Shown here piece by piece: positions 25,301-33,121 of a stretch of 38,241 nt of DNA. The translations under genes were made by a program, and so were the position numbers. Location of the stretch: assembly GCA_002633005.1 (NCBI GenBank), contig NMRA01000241.1:569304-607544 (forward strand), written 5' to 3'. The stretch comes from Phoronis australis (lineage: Eukaryota > Phoronida > Phoronidae). Position 1 is the stretch's first letter; each line of letters opens with the position of its first letter. The notes beneath the pieces were generated by a model, which saw only the letters and a list, made by a program, of their open reading frames with translations, had not been told where the DNA came from and ran no database searches.

Positions 25301-28300
25301 TTTAAATTTTATGTTTAATAAATTCACAGTTTGCCAACACCTTGTTCGTTTTTATTAAAGATAAATGCTCCACAAAACTGAATTTGTGACAAAAACTTGA
25401 CCGTGGGGGGCTTTTAAGAGAAAATTTTCCAAATAAACACCCCACTATCTGGACACTTGACACCACTAGTTGTAACATTCAATAAACGCCCATAAGCATT
25501 TATTTGGCATAATCAATAAACAGCCATGGGTGTTTTATCAGGTAGGTTTATCTATGGAAAATCCTGGTATCAGTTTTACAGCCGAAAAATGAATTTTTTG
25601 AAATGAAGGCTGGTGTTTACCATTTAAATCTCTTTCTTGGGGGTGTTTACCTTGACGTGGCGGAGCAGCTTGCATATCTCAGTAACACCTAGAGCTATAC
25701 TGTCAGCTTTAACTCCCAGTAGAGTCACCCATGACAGTTCTGTCAAAAGGCAGAGATTAGGCTACACTCTCCCTTCCTGGGCAGTTTGGAATTGATGGAT
25801 AGCGATCACCTGGTGCCATGGCTGCTGGTTGAGTTGTCAAGCCTTGTTGCCACCTCATGGATGAGGTGAATGCCGAGACGAAGGCGAATCCAAGCATGCT
25901 TTATACAGGTAGATGTTCATCATTTCTCTGTTGCTATTGGTCAGGTCTCAAAAAGACCAGATCCAAGTGCAACTGAATGTGCTTTCAGCTGTGGATGTTT
26001 GCATAAATAACCTCAGACACTCCTTCAGGTGAGAATGGTGATCTAACCAAGTCGACTGTTGCTGACGGCTTTACACCTGTTCTCTCCAAAAAAGAGAACA
26101 TGGGGAGAAGTGGAAGCGACAGTGAATACTAAAGAGACTCCAGAAACTAAAGCTTACCACACCCGGGCAGTCTCATGGCACCAAGTCCCCTCAATCTGAT
26201 GACTCCATCCCGACTTACAAGATGGCCAGGATGGAAACTACTTATGCTCAGGCAGTAAAACAGAATTTAAAGATTTTTGTTGCTGCAAAAGCTGAGAAGC
26301 CTCCTCTCCGCGAGAGAGATCAGGCGCCTCAAAGAAGTTCTTAAGGCAGCCATGCTCAAAGGTAGACAACCATGTCACGTTATATCAGCCCACCCGAAAA
26401 AGGGCATTCTGTGCATCATCTGTACTGATAACGGCACCTTTTGAGTATTTGAAGACTGAATGCCAGAAACTGGTTCTGGCTGATATGGACCCAAGGCCTG
26501 ACTTTCATGTCATGGGGCCAGGGGACCTTTCCCTGACCAATAAAGCCGTTTGTCTTGTCTCGGTAGACATTGCCATGAACAGGGAGGAATTTTTCAACAT
26601 CCTTGCTGTGCGCAATAGAAATCTTGATGTGACAAAAATTCACTGGGTTAATGTTTGCAAACCTAAGACAAGCGCACACTTCCATTCAAGGGCCTGACCC
26701 TTGTGATGGCTTTAGAAGAGCCTGCCTATGGTCTTGGTGGGGTTCATATAAGGCGAAGACAAAGGCTGAAAAAGGCGGGAGCTGGAAGGACCAGTTTGAC
26801 ATCCTCCATGGCCCCAGGTCCTGCCGAGGTGGTTGAATCAGCTTTAGAAACTAGTGTTCATGAGGTGGAAATTGCTGAATTAACAGATGTTGAACATGCC
26901 GATGATATTGCTAAGGATCGTGGTGACCAGAGTGGTTATCTCAGCCCTCCTACCCCATGCCGCTGTTCCAAGTGTTCAATCATTAACCACCGGCACCCAT
27001 CTCATCCAGTGATACTACCTCTACTGTGGTAGATCCGGATACTAGCACGGAGATGCTAACAAGGGATTGATTGCATACTAAGTACAGTATAAGATGAATG
27101 ACCCTTTTCTGATTTTTCACAGTAATATACCTAATCATGGAGTGTGACCTTAAAGTTTCACAGATTAACCTTCATCATGCTAATAATTCATCTGTCCTCC
27201 TGCAGCAAAAGCTGAGTAAAGACTGAGACATGTTTTGTGTCCTTGATCCCAGAGCCTTACTATAGGGAGAACAAGTATTTAATGTTTCTCCTAATACCAA
27301 ATCATATACAGCTCGACTTGATAGCAACATGAGGTCAAGAGCTGCTGTTTTGATATTTAAGGACATATAGACCACTGCCAGATTTCTACGGATGAGACAG
27401 AGTGGCTGTAGCTTGCAACCTTACGGACCAAATGGACACACTTAGACTGTTTGGTAGGTTTCAGCACATATGCTAGGTGACTCAGCTGAGGAACCTCCAT
27501 CTGATACAGTCTGATGTGTCACACATCATAGCAGTAATTTTCAGATTGTTTTCATAATAGGCTATGCTGCTGAAAAACAGAGGGACCCCAGAAAGTGGCA
27601 TTGCTTCTTCTCATTTTAATATGGTCATGGACTGCCTTTTAAGGCAATTAATGGCCAACATTGGCTCAAGCCAGGTTGTTCAGCCTTATGTTGATGATAT
27701 GGTCTTGTGTATTTCTACTGTTCATGCAGGAACATGTTGCAACATTGGCCAAAAGGCACTCTACACAGTTACTTGATGGACTATGGCTGTGGGCTTTGAA
27801 ATGAGTAAAAGCAAAACTAAAGTGAAGATGTTTACATGGAAATTGCATATTGCACCACTGAAGCTCTATGGAACTGAAGTCCCATTACACGAAAGGGTGA
27901 CATATCAAGGTGTTACTCTCCACCATCACCTTTCTTGGACACCTGTGATGGACAAAATCACAAAACCTAAGTTGACCATGGTGAGGAGTTCCCGTGTGGT
28001 GGGTTTATCTCCCAAGAATATTCTGTGGGTCTATACCGGTATTATCTGACCGATGCTAGTCTATGCTGCCTGTATGGATAACAACTCCTCAACAATGCAC
28101 CACCAGATCAAAAATAACACAAGTACAGTGTTTACCTTGCTTGTGTATCACTTCTGCATTTCCAGGAACACCTACAGCTACGACAGAAATGCTTATTGGC
28201 TTCTTGTCACCCCTGTACGTGTTGTAGCTATATTTGTAGCTTACCATATGAGGTGTAATGGGCAATGGAAAAGTGTGCAAATCACTGACACCGTAGTTCA

Positions 28301-30376
28301 CAAGAGCCATGTTAATGTATGCAACAGATTACTGCCACAAGTTGGATCGTTGGCAATGCCTAATAATTTTCTCGCTATGACTTTAAATCCTGAGCACACT
28401 GCAGAAAGTGCTGATAGTCAGGGGATGATGAATCTCACTGACCAACAATCTATCTTCAAACCTGACAGTGGACAGTAGGGATCTGGAATTTACTTTCCTG
28501 ACCTCAAAGATGATGGTGAGAAACAGACCTGGATATCACTGGGGAAAATTGCAAGTTTTTCAGGCTGAAATTGACGCCGTCCATCAGGCAGCTGTAATGG
28601 TTAGACAGCATTGGGGAATTCTTGGTAACAAGGAGTTCATTATACTCTCGGACAGTGAAGCTGGCATTAAGGCTTTAGCCAAGCTTAAAATCTGCTCTCA
28701 AGTTGTGTTCGGGCTGGTGTGGATGAGCTCAGTTCACTGGCAATCAAACATACTGTTCATGTCAAATGGGTCAAATCTCATGTTGGCACTGATGGCAACA
28801 AAGCTGCTGATTACCTCATACAGCAAGAAGCAAGTGCACCGCTTTGTACCAGAGCCCTGCATACCAGTCCCATATAACTATTACAGGCCAAAAGTAAAAC
28901 AGTGGGTTTGTAAACTGTCAGCGGATGCATGGAGGATGGGCTCCACCTGCAGACAAACAACACTAATTTTCCAAGTCCTATTGAGCCATTGAGTCAAGAG
29001 GTTCCAAAAGACTCTTATGGTTGGATAAGGTGGCTATTCAGCAGGATATCCAAGAAATAACTTGCCTGGTAAACATCGTCAGATTGTGCAGGTACAATGG
29101 CCTTTCTAATTTCTTGAAAAAAGAACTGTTAGGTAGATTTGAAGACTTTACTCTCATGAGGAGCCTCATGCTGAGTAATCCCCTCGAGTCCTAATTAGGT
29201 GATCAGTGCAATGGGCCAAACTGTGTGACCTAAACACACCTGGTGCACCACAGAAGGCACTAGATCACCTGACAGAGTCTATTTTTATCATTTAAATACG
29301 CTTAAAATACTCTGCTATTTAACATGCAGGATTTGACTCAGTTGTGTAGAGTGATCGGCTGTAACTGCAGAGATATGGTGTTCGATTCTGAACCGCTGGC
29401 AATTTCGGTAAAATTACTCTTCTTACTGATTATGTCTCTTCAAACCTCACCAATTGTTAGCTTTCAATGGTTTAATGACAGACTTACTCTGGAAGTTGAT
29501 CTTTGTCCTATCAAAGGGAGCAATTGCTGTCTTAGCCAGAGCCCCTGCACAGGCACCAGCGACCAATGAGGTTAGGATTTTGTTGTAGTTGGGAATCTAA
29601 AAGAACCAAACAAACAGCATAATTTAACAATTCGTCATAGCCCTGAACAACACAAGATATGTTTGCAGTGGTGTGGTAGATTATCACAAGTTTCTGAACC
29701 CTAAGTTATAACAAGTCTCAGAGTCCATCTAATTTAGTTCCCCCTATGAGGCGCCACCACAGTTTTTGACCAAGTATAAGAAAGAAGGATTTCTATGAAT
29801 ATAAGGTTGAGCCCCAGTTTTGCATCTGATTCTAACCACAAAAAAATCAAAAAGTTAAATAAAACGAAAATGAAATGATAGTTTAGAAAACTGTAACTCT
29901 TTTGAATAACATCTTCAGCATCTGCTGTTTTGCTATAAATGTACCTTTAATTTCACTTAATTTTCTGGTTATATGGTAATATGACATGATCTAATACAGA
30001 GTGGTATAAAGTTAAACATGAAAGTCTACAGGCTTTGTGGTTTCAGAAAATATATTGCGGCATTCACGGCATTCACAATGACAGAAGCCTTAGTTGGTAA
30101 AATGAAAGAAGGACAATTTCAGAAATTATTGTAACTTGCTTTATGTATTTACAATTACTAGTGCCTTGTTGTTATTCTCCATTTTAAACACTTGTCATAA
30201 CAAAGTGTAACAAAACATGGAACATTCTTATGTCTTACTTTGTCATCATTGTGTACTTTCTGAGAGTCAGCATCCCGACCTCCTGTGACCCCTTGTAGAG
30301 AGGTTGGCGACGGCCCAGGAGGAACGACGTCCACCATTGAGGCCACGCCTACCAATGGACGAGTGTTTGCTCCCAT
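4161..30376 (-). CDS. SLC25A42: SLC25A42-like mitochondrial coenzyme A carrier (whole gene, 7 coding exons)
   Basis: Joining seven minus-strand exons gives 1,023 nt and 340 residues; the human protein has 318. Every exon boundary has GT/AG and the phases agree throughout. The protein has the three-repeat mitochondrial carrier fold, with signatures PFDRTK (73-78), PLDMARAR (168-175) and PLDIVRRR (263-270). Orthology to SLC25A42 rests on [18 protein letters not shown] (111-128), [13 protein letters not shown] (215-227), [11 protein letters not shown] (268-278) and [20 protein letters not shown] (305-324). The human family member imports coenzyme A across the inner mitochondrial membrane in exchange for matrix adenine nucleotides. 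The first signature has Phe in place of the usual Leu. The N-terminal 46 residues are poorly conserved. Introns total about 25 kb and are full of repeats; one contains the assembly gap. Confidence 0.93.
4643..4720 (+). repeat. tRNA-like sequence (pseudogene or SINE head)
   Basis: The segment folds partly like a tRNA. The D-stem GCTC/GGGC pairs. The anticodon stem TCTGC/GTAGA has a 7-nt loop with T33 and GGT at the anticodon position, which would make it threonine-like. A B-box-like GATTCAAACCC follows. The acceptor and T stems do not pair, so it is not a working tRNA. It is most likely the head of a second SINE family or a tRNA pseudogene. It lies in the last intron of SLC25A42. Confidence 0.55.
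4921..5047 (+). repeat. tRNA-derived SINE, copy 2
   Basis: Same family as 321-445: GAGGAGGCAGTGTGGCCTAG start, GGGTTCGAGTCTC B box, GAGTCAGGTCT middle and CAGTTTAACT end. An AT-rich tail follows. It is in antisense orientation inside the last intron of SLC25A42. Confidence 0.7.
5237..5359 (-). CDS. SLC25A42: SLC25A42 coding exon 6
   Basis: Encodes about residues 234-275: the [16 protein letters not shown] helix 5 and the third signature [13 protein letters not shown]. Acceptor ATAG, donor GTACGA. Confidence 0.94.
5775..5994. repeat. 37-bp minisatellite, six units
   Basis: Six head-to-tail copies of a 37-bp unit (TAAAACATTAA(A/T)CAAGAG..., then GACATTTG) start at 5775, 5812, 5849 (2-bp deletion), 5884, 5921 and 5958. 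The copies differ at only a few positions. It lies in the intron between coding exons 5 and 6. Confidence 0.9.
6530..6537. promoter_or_regulatory. CRE-like palindrome TGACGTCA
   Basis: A perfect cAMP-response-element octamer about 40 bp upstream of the ATG at 6575, inside the left arm of an inverted repeat. Whether it is used is unknown. Confidence 0.35.
6575..6823 (+). CDS. Acidic short ORF (82 aa), unassigned
   Basis: An open frame starts with [20 protein letters not shown]. The first half is strongly acidic and the C-terminal part is basic ([10 protein letters not shown]). The ATG sits in a GC-rich patch (ATGGCGGAG) preceded by a TGACGTCA octamer, both typical of an animal promoter and start. 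The frame ends at a TAA. No known domain was recognised. It shares a segment bounded by a 22-bp inverted repeat (6531-6552 and 7184-7206) with a THAP remnant on the other strand. It may therefore belong to a mobile element or be the first exon of a nested gene. Confidence 0.3.
   Translation: MAESGEFESDDDYEQELNEYYEETYWNDGQDEEMGLHESENKFNVLPAAYFSTLSLVNWILSREKRPRARRVNPVIQQTILN
6857..7099 (-). pseudogene. THAP-type zinc-finger remnant, frame-broken
   Basis: One minus-strand frame gives [12 protein letters not shown], the C-x4-C start of a THAP domain. The next frame continues with RLDFPKD, then W, then FVRR, then [11 protein letters not shown], which supplies the C-x2-H half and the conserved Pro, Trp and Phe positions. 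The two halves are in different frames, shifted within about 7030-7070. The C-terminal AVPTIF-type motif is missing and a TAA follows soon after. THAP domains are DNA-binding modules of animal transcription factors and P-element-type transposases. A transposon-derived pseudogene is the simplest reading. Confidence 0.55.
7436..7495. repeat. 30-bp tandem duplication
   Basis: GTGCTCCTGCCAAGGGATGG plus ten more bases occurs twice in immediate succession (7436-7465 and 7466-7495) with a single difference, so the duplication is recent. Confidence 0.85.
7500..9101. other. Intron 5 interior, nothing recognised
   Basis: AT-rich sequence within the intron between coding exons 5 and 6. It contains short open frames without known motifs. 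A GC-richer patch near 8680-8900 lies in none of the recognised repeat families. Confidence 0.4.
9102..9253 (-). CDS. SLC25A42: SLC25A42 coding exon 5
   Basis: Encodes about residues 183-234: [20 protein letters not shown] and helix 4, ending in the FFTYETCKK salt-bridge region. Acceptor TTTGTAG, donor GTAAGT. Confidence 0.94.
9254..10050. other. Intron 4, nothing recognised
   Basis: The 797-bp intron between coding exons 4 and 5 is AT-rich, with no repeat or RNA gene that I can support. Confidence 0.5.
10051..10167 (-). CDS. SLC25A42: SLC25A42 coding exon 4
   Basis: Encodes about residues 144-183, with helix 3 and the second signature ([12 protein letters not shown]). The acceptor is CTCAG. 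The donor reads GTGCGT, a weaker variant. It is the only nearby choice that keeps frame and yields the expected spacing (VTNQAQYSN, compared with the family's VT-x4-YSN). Confidence 0.92.
10355..10425. repeat. Low-complexity TTTGC/TTGCAAAA repeat
   Basis: Short reiterations of a (c/t)TTGCAAAA theme. The reverse complement resembles the repeat at 16690-16790, so both may derive from one simple repeat family in opposite orientations. Confidence 0.45.
11498..11526. repeat. Inverted repeat GTAGCCCCT/AGGGGCTAC
   Basis: Perfect 9-bp arms separated by 11 bp. The GTAGCCC core recurs in the four-copy motif at 12123-12944 and, reversed, at 13793-13801, so it may mark one end of a larger unit. Confidence 0.6.
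12123..12944 (+). repeat. Cluster of a 16-bp motif, four exact copies
   Basis: GTATTCTCCGTAGCCC occurs exactly at 12123-12138, 12279-12294, 12572-12587 and 12929-12944. All copies are in the same orientation, spaced 156, 293 and 357 bp apart, with unrelated flanks. This is not a tandem duplication. The core alone is conserved, as for protein-binding or transposase-binding sites. Confidence 0.85.
13747..13785. repeat. Strong palindrome, possible Helitron-like 3' end
   Basis: The arms begin and end with ATATCGCCC and GGGCGATAT and continue inward to TATGCC/GGCATC, giving near-perfect arms of about 17 bp. Six bases later comes CTAG (13792-13795). A hairpin shortly before CTRR is the 3' layout of Helitrons. 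No T follows the CTAG and no matching 5' end was found, so the Helitron reading is tentative. Confidence 0.5.
13966..13996. repeat. GC-rich imperfect palindrome
   Basis: ATTCGCCACCGCC and its imperfect complement GGCGGCTGACGAAT meet head to head, forming a potential hairpin in an AT-rich intron. Confidence 0.5.
14560..16240. other. Intron 3 interior, nothing recognised
   Basis: AT-rich sequence between coding exons 3 and 4 with no supported gene or repeat. Confidence 0.4.
16241..16486. mobile_element. MITE with terminal inverted repeats
   Basis: The left end AAGGCTCCGTCCCACTATGA is mirrored at the right end (reverse complement AAGGTCTGTCACACTATGAT). A second inner pair of arms (CACAAACTGTC near 16328 and GACAGTTTGTG near 16378) makes most of the 246 bp able to fold back. 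It has no coding capacity. Superfamily not determined. Confidence 0.6.
16690..16795. repeat. Low-complexity TTTGCGAATGCAAAA repeat
   Basis: Loose tandem reiterations of (T)TTGC(G/A)A and (GA)ATGCAAA. They resemble the reverse complement of 10355-10425. Confidence 0.5.
16889..17140. repeat. 23-bp minisatellite, about ten units
   Basis: Head-to-tail copies of a 23-bp unit close to ACATGGCAGGTTGGACCTCT plus AAA, with scattered substitutions (CATAGC, CATGAT, ACTTCT). The array stops about 100 bp from coding exon 3 of SLC25A42, on the donor side of that exon. Confidence 0.9.
17244..17427 (-). CDS. SLC25A42: SLC25A42 coding exon 3
   Basis: Phase 1 acceptor (TTCCAG) and GTAAGT donor. It encodes about residues 83-144, including the matrix loop and second helix with [19 protein letters not shown]. 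The preceding 12.1-kb intron carries the gap, the 300-bp satellite, the Gypsy and Penelope fragments and the LINE. Confidence 0.93.
17642..19034. mobile_element. Non-autonomous DNA transposon with TIRs and TA duplication
   Basis: The left end CCGTACTCTTCCGGATTAC (17642-17660) and the reverse complement of the right end CCGTACTCATCCGCGTTAC (19016-19034) match at 16 of 19 positions. Both are flanked by TA (17640-17641 and 19035-19036), as for Tc1/mariner-type insertions. Inside each end lies a copy of CCCATGCTCGGCTTAC; a further copy, CCCATGCTAGGCTTAC, lies 60 bp inward on the left. The 1.39-kb interior holds short open frames (17992-18195 minus, 18145-18429 plus) with no recognisable transposase motif. 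Confidence 0.6.
19137..19340. repeat. About 50-60-bp tandem repeat, roughly four units
   Basis: Repeats of GCAAATCAAATGTGGGTCTA followed by TTGCCACTTTAAAGTCCTA, with length variation between units. It lies in the 12-kb second intron. Confidence 0.75.
19439..19602. mobile_element. MITE of the CAGGGGCGGAT family
   Basis: It begins CAGGGGCGGATTCAAG and ends CTTAGATCTGCCTATG, which are imperfect inverted termini. G-rich (GGGAGGGGGGGTC) and C-rich (CCCCTTGACCCTC) subterminal blocks lie inside. The fragment at 21833-21957 ends GTAGATCCGCCACTG, the same terminal motif. A hAT-like origin is likely from the ends, but no clean 8-bp target duplication was seen. Confidence 0.6.
19600..19790 (-). pseudogene. 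Degenerate acidic coding remnant, unassigned
   Basis: Across adjacent minus-strand frames the sequence gives [20 protein letters not shown] and then [15 protein letters not shown], with a stop between them. The composition is GC-richer than the surroundings and codon-like. It resembles part of a transposon protein or a retrocopy. No family is assigned. Confidence 0.25.
20081..20198. repeat. Foldback element with 30-bp arms
   Basis: GTCTAACAAAACCAGGCTTT (from 20081) and the reverse complement of 20169-20198 (GTTTAACAAAACCAGGTTTT) match over about 30 bp with few differences, separated by about 57 bp. It can form a strong hairpin and is likely the core of a MITE. Confidence 0.65.
20348..21142. 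other. Assembly gap
   Basis: 795 unresolved bases inside the second intron of SLC25A42. Reading frames that cross it are artefacts. Confidence 1.
21833..21957. mobile_element. Truncated MITE of the CAGGGGCGGAT family
   Basis: A C-rich block (CCCCCTCCCGACCTCCCC) is followed about 80 bp later by GTAGATCCGCCACTG, matching the right terminus of the element at 19439-19602. The opposite end is not visible. Confidence 0.45.
22246..23017. repeat. 300-bp satellite, left block
   Basis: Units begin near GACATGACCAGACTTG (22452 and 22752, period 300 bp). Each continues with GGGGAATCACTGATCC, CTGGGT(A/T)(G/A)A(A/T)GGTTAAGTG, ACAAGCGGAAGCAATGG and, later, CACAGTGTGCG. A diverged partial unit precedes them from 22246. 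The block is interrupted at 23017 by a Gypsy insertion. Confidence 0.8.
23013..23017. repeat. Left target-site duplication of the Gypsy insertion
   Basis: ACGGG immediately left of the LTR remnant. The same five bases follow the right LTR at 23841-23845. Confidence 0.8.
23018..23840 (+). mobile_element. Internally deleted Ty3/Gypsy LTR retrotransposon
   Basis: It starts with a short 5' LTR remnant (TATCAGGAGTGGACTGACAC, 23018-23044). A fragment of pol follows, and then a full 3' LTR (23299-23840). The pol fragment (about 23060-23257) encodes the end of a Gypsy RNase [21 protein letters not shown] and, further on, NYLSRL, matching the family's (R)xxRW-L-LQ-Y-F-V--IPG--N--AD-LSR. The LTR begins TGTCAG and ends CAGACA. 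ACGGG duplications flank the element, so both outer ends are original and the interior was lost after or during insertion. It is not capable of movement. Confidence 0.85.
23299..23840 (+). repeat. Gypsy 3' LTR (542 bp)
   Basis: TGTC...GACA termini. The first 25 bases repeat those at 23020-23044. The interior includes repeated CTAGAAT/TTCTAGA motifs around 23430-23560. The right end borders the ACGGG duplication. Confidence 0.8.
23846..23872. repeat. 300-bp satellite resuming after the Gypsy insertion
   Basis: GAAAAGCTTGACATGACCAG continues the interrupted unit (compare GAAGTTGACATGACCAGACT at 22746). It shows that the satellite was present before the retrotransposon. It diverges after about 23872. 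Confidence 0.6.
24168..24377 (-). mobile_element. Penelope-like element, GIY-YIG endonuclease fragment
   Basis: The minus-strand frame contains CVIYKIS, then TYIGES, then [10 protein letters not shown]. This is the GIY...YIG...R-x3-H layout of the GIY-YIG nuclease at the C-terminus of Penelope-like polyproteins, preceded by an NPIPVG linker-like segment. Upstream the frame is broken by stops and downstream it ends in a stop. It lies between two blocks of the 300-bp satellite. Another GIY-YIG family cannot be fully excluded, but the RT fragment at 1-316 supports the same element type. Confidence 0.65.
24512..24945. repeat. 300-bp satellite, right block
   Basis: Units start at about 24512 and 24812 with the same landmarks as 22246-23017. 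The second is truncated after CTATCTGTGGACACTAACTTGG. Confidence 0.8.
26449..27032 (+). pseudogene. LINE ORF1 (Gag-like) remnant
   Basis: Two frames joined by a shift: one with [20 protein letters not shown], the next with [14 protein letters not shown] and an acidic tail ([20 protein letters not shown]). The position just upstream of the endonuclease start supports ORF1. No zinc knuckle is intact, though CRCSKC occurs near 26961. Confidence 0.5.
27564..28049 (+). pseudogene. LINE reverse transcriptase remnant
   Basis: Contains [20 protein letters not shown], a damaged version of the family's GTPQGG-x-LSP block. PYVDDMV (YVDD catalytic box at 27687-27698) follows, then [10 protein letters not shown] and [20 protein letters not shown] (the G-V-L-D---W thumb region). 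A stop interrupts the frame at 27777. Confidence 0.8.
28468..28830 (+). pseudogene. LINE RNase H remnant
   Basis: One frame gives [13 protein letters not shown] and [13 protein letters not shown], corresponding to the Glu helix and the second Asp of RNase H. A shifted frame from 28752 gives [18 protein letters not shown], the W-x-H-x-G-x2-GN-x-AD terminal motif. The frame shift shows decay. Confidence 0.75.
29488..29596 (-). CDS. SLC25A42: SLC25A42 coding exon 2
   Basis: Codons 47-82 plus one base, between a CTTTTAG acceptor and a GTAAGT donor. It encodes the first transmembrane helix ([20 protein letters not shown]) with the first carrier signature, where the usual Leu after Pro is Phe. Confidence 0.92.
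30239..30376 (-). CDS. SLC25A42: SLC25A42 coding exon 1 (start codon)
   Basis: Codons 1-46. The ATG at 30376-30374 is the first in frame after an upstream stop at 30475-30473. It has a good context (G at -3, G at +4). The protein begins [10 protein letters not shown] and is rich in Gly, Pro and Asp, as expected of the unstructured N-terminus of this carrier. The exon ends at a GTAAGA donor in phase 0, which agrees with exon 2. An acceptor-like CAG near 30447 suggests that a non-coding exon lies upstream. The assignment rests on phase and position, because this end is poorly conserved in the family. Confidence 0.75.
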
Positions 30377-30449
30377 CGCATGATGCACACTGGAGGTCAC
30401 TTCTACACAAGATGTCACTGCTACACTGTATGTCACCACTACACTGGAA

Positions 30450-33121
30450 GCAACATTAAGGAGATGTAGAAACTATTCCAAATTGATTCATCTACATTAC
30501 ACATCATTTATCTCTATTCACTTTATTTTCCCAGGAAAGTTACATCGTAAATTATGAGCAGAGCAACTGCAAATCTTCAATTCAACTTCTTCCTCAACAG
30601 TATGTGATTTTCTAATATAATTCCAACGCCAATACTGACATCCAAACATTATCGATTCCAATGGAGGGTTCTCCTTTCATCAGCAAAAATCCAATCATCG
30701 CTCAAACTGTGAATTTCAATCAATTCACAGGCTTCCTTTCAGATGAGAAACATATCTACTTGGGATAAAATCTCACCAATTTTGAACACACAATTGCTGA
30801 CAAGTGAAATTTATTTTGTTTCTGCATTTTCCATGTCAATGAATGTAGCACCAAATTAATGCTTAAGACAGCTAACACCAAAAAATGTTTTGAAAATTTG
30901 TGGGCAGTTACAAAATTGTTAAACGCCCTTGAAAATTGAGACGGGGACAATTTGTCTGCAACTGGTGAGGTTTTATTGAACACAGTATTTACATTTCAAA
31001 GTTGAGCATGTCACAATCACTGCTACAAAACCTAAGAATAATTTTAGTACTATGATGAAATAGCTTATCAAGCCTTTCAATAAGTTATCCAAAGTAGATG
31101 AAACTAAGTTGATTTTTCACCATTATAAATGTCATACAGTAAGTTTGATACTTTTCATAGTTTTAAAGCTCACACGTTGTGAAATTTACCTTCAGTACAT
31201 AGATGGAGTTGATATTAGAGCTCAAGTTATCAGATTTTGATGTTCTGAGCACTAACGACTGAAGTAAGCACACATTCAGGTCTCCCTCATCATGACTTTA
31301 GGCTGGTCACTACTCAAATGGTAACATCATTTTTACCACTTTTCACCTTTATGTTTGCATGTCATAGTAACACTGGTACATATTGCTTATCGTACACTAC
31401 AAATCCTTGCCATACCATACCTTGTTTCCTTACAGAGATGTAAAGACTTGAACCAGTGGTTGAGCCTCTAGTGATTTGCAAAACTGTCGTTCCCTCAAAC
31501 CAAAGCTACCAGTCAGTTCATACTAGTCGTGTTCAGACAGGAATGACCTGCGGAACAGAAGATGTGTAACAAGCCAAATAGGAAAAAATAAATTGAAATC
31601 AGTTTTGAAACACCGGCACAGAATCTTTCAAGAAGTTCAAAAGACATCTTCAAAGTTCCACACAGTGCTTGTGTATAAGCCCAAGCCAACGTTGCAAACT
31701 TCAAACTCTAATCAATCAAATCAATATCAATCCCATTCCCCTGTCAATAACATTAAGTAATCACGGCAAATTACCCTCATCAGGTCAAGAAATTCTCCTC
31801 TGATGAATGATCAAAAATTCCCCTCATGATTTTATCCTGCAGACAACCTCAAAAATATCGTATTCAAATTGACTTTACTCACAGGGCCGCCAGACACCGG
31901 AAATGTCACAAACTGATTTTTTATAAACAAGTGGCACATGCAGTTTTGTATTATTTCACTCGTGTATTGAAAACATGAAACTAGAAGAAAATTTTCTTGA
32001 GCCTGCGACTCGGAATGGCACACAAACAATAAAAGTTCTACAAGAACTGTGAAAAGTCATGCGGCAGAGCATAGAAGTATACAGGAAAGTGTCTTCACTG
32101 AAAAATTTGCTGAGCACTTCTCGGTCTCAGCAGACCATTTTGAAGAGGTAGCTCACCAGGAATATTCACTATGGTCACACAAGCACACGTATATAAGTGA
32201 ATACAATCAGAATGTAATAGTATCGTGGTTTGTACTGGAACTACACTTACCTTATATGGCACAATTAGTTAGAATGGTTTATTGTATAAGTCCTGCCAAA
32301 CAGTTCTATGAAATGTGACTCATATGCATGTGGTCTTGTGTATTGCAAAAAACATGTTGTTGTACAGTAGTTAGTCATTCCGCAATAAAGTAATGTTCAA
32401 GTAAAGACGTCTTCTTCACTCCTCTATCCACAAGCCATTACACAGAAGATGAGGATCCCTGTGCTCATAAGGTGTCCCTCTGCTCATGCTCCTTTTATCA
32501 TGCCCACTAGGTGATATGACGTCATATCCCCGGGTGTGCGTAGTGTAAAAATGGCCAGTTGCTGAATTTGGAAACTGAATGAAGGACTGCTCGAAGAAAA
32601 AGTTAGATAATGGGAGTATTGGGAGTATTTGTTCGAATTGGAAGGAAGTTTAAGACACCGACAGCCTCCTAAGGTGCCCCTATATGTGCAAAAAGGTACT
32701 TATAACGTGACTTTGATGTTTTAAAGGAGAATGCCACCCAATTTAATTAGTCTTTTTTGCCATCTTAATCGGTCTATAACCACATCGCCTCGCATACGGT
32801 CGACCTTACCTTGCCAACAGGTGGCGCGTTAACCTGTGAGGAAGGTGAGAAACAACGCTAGTGACGTCAGTGGTTCATATGCAGAGTGAATGGCGCTATG
32901 TTGCGGTGCATCGTTCCCGCTTGTCCAAACTAAGCAGCTGCGAGGAAAGCGGGTATAAGAATTTTTTTTAATTCCTCGAGAGTAGAGTCGGAAATGCTTA
33001 GGAAGTGGCTCATGGTAGTGAAGAATGAAATGTACGCTGTAAATAGGAAGTATGAGGCCGTGAAACATCTCCCTGTCTGTGGCCTGCAGACGTCGACAGT
33101 GCCTCACGAATGCCAACTTAC
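30450..33121. other. Upstream region of SLC25A42, nothing recognised
   Basis: AT-rich sequence that may contain 5'-UTR introns of SLC25A42. No gene, RNA gene or repeat could be supported. Confidence 0.4.

Larger units (their letters stand above)
26030..29200 (+). mobile_element. Decayed non-LTR retrotransposon (LINE) with APE, RT and RNase H remnants
   Basis: Plus-strand remnants run in the order of an I-type LINE. ORF1-like frames lie at 26449-26697 and 26703-27032. Next comes an endonuclease start (27136, [20 protein letters not shown]), then RT (27564-28049) and RNase H (about 28468-28830). Stops and frame changes break all of them, and most of the endonuclease and the front of RT are deleted. 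The outer ends and any target duplication were not resolved. Its sense is opposite to the host gene. Confidence 0.75.

Noticed and set aside
29324-29569. 81-codon plus-strand frame
   Set aside because: Antisense of SLC25A42 coding exon 2.
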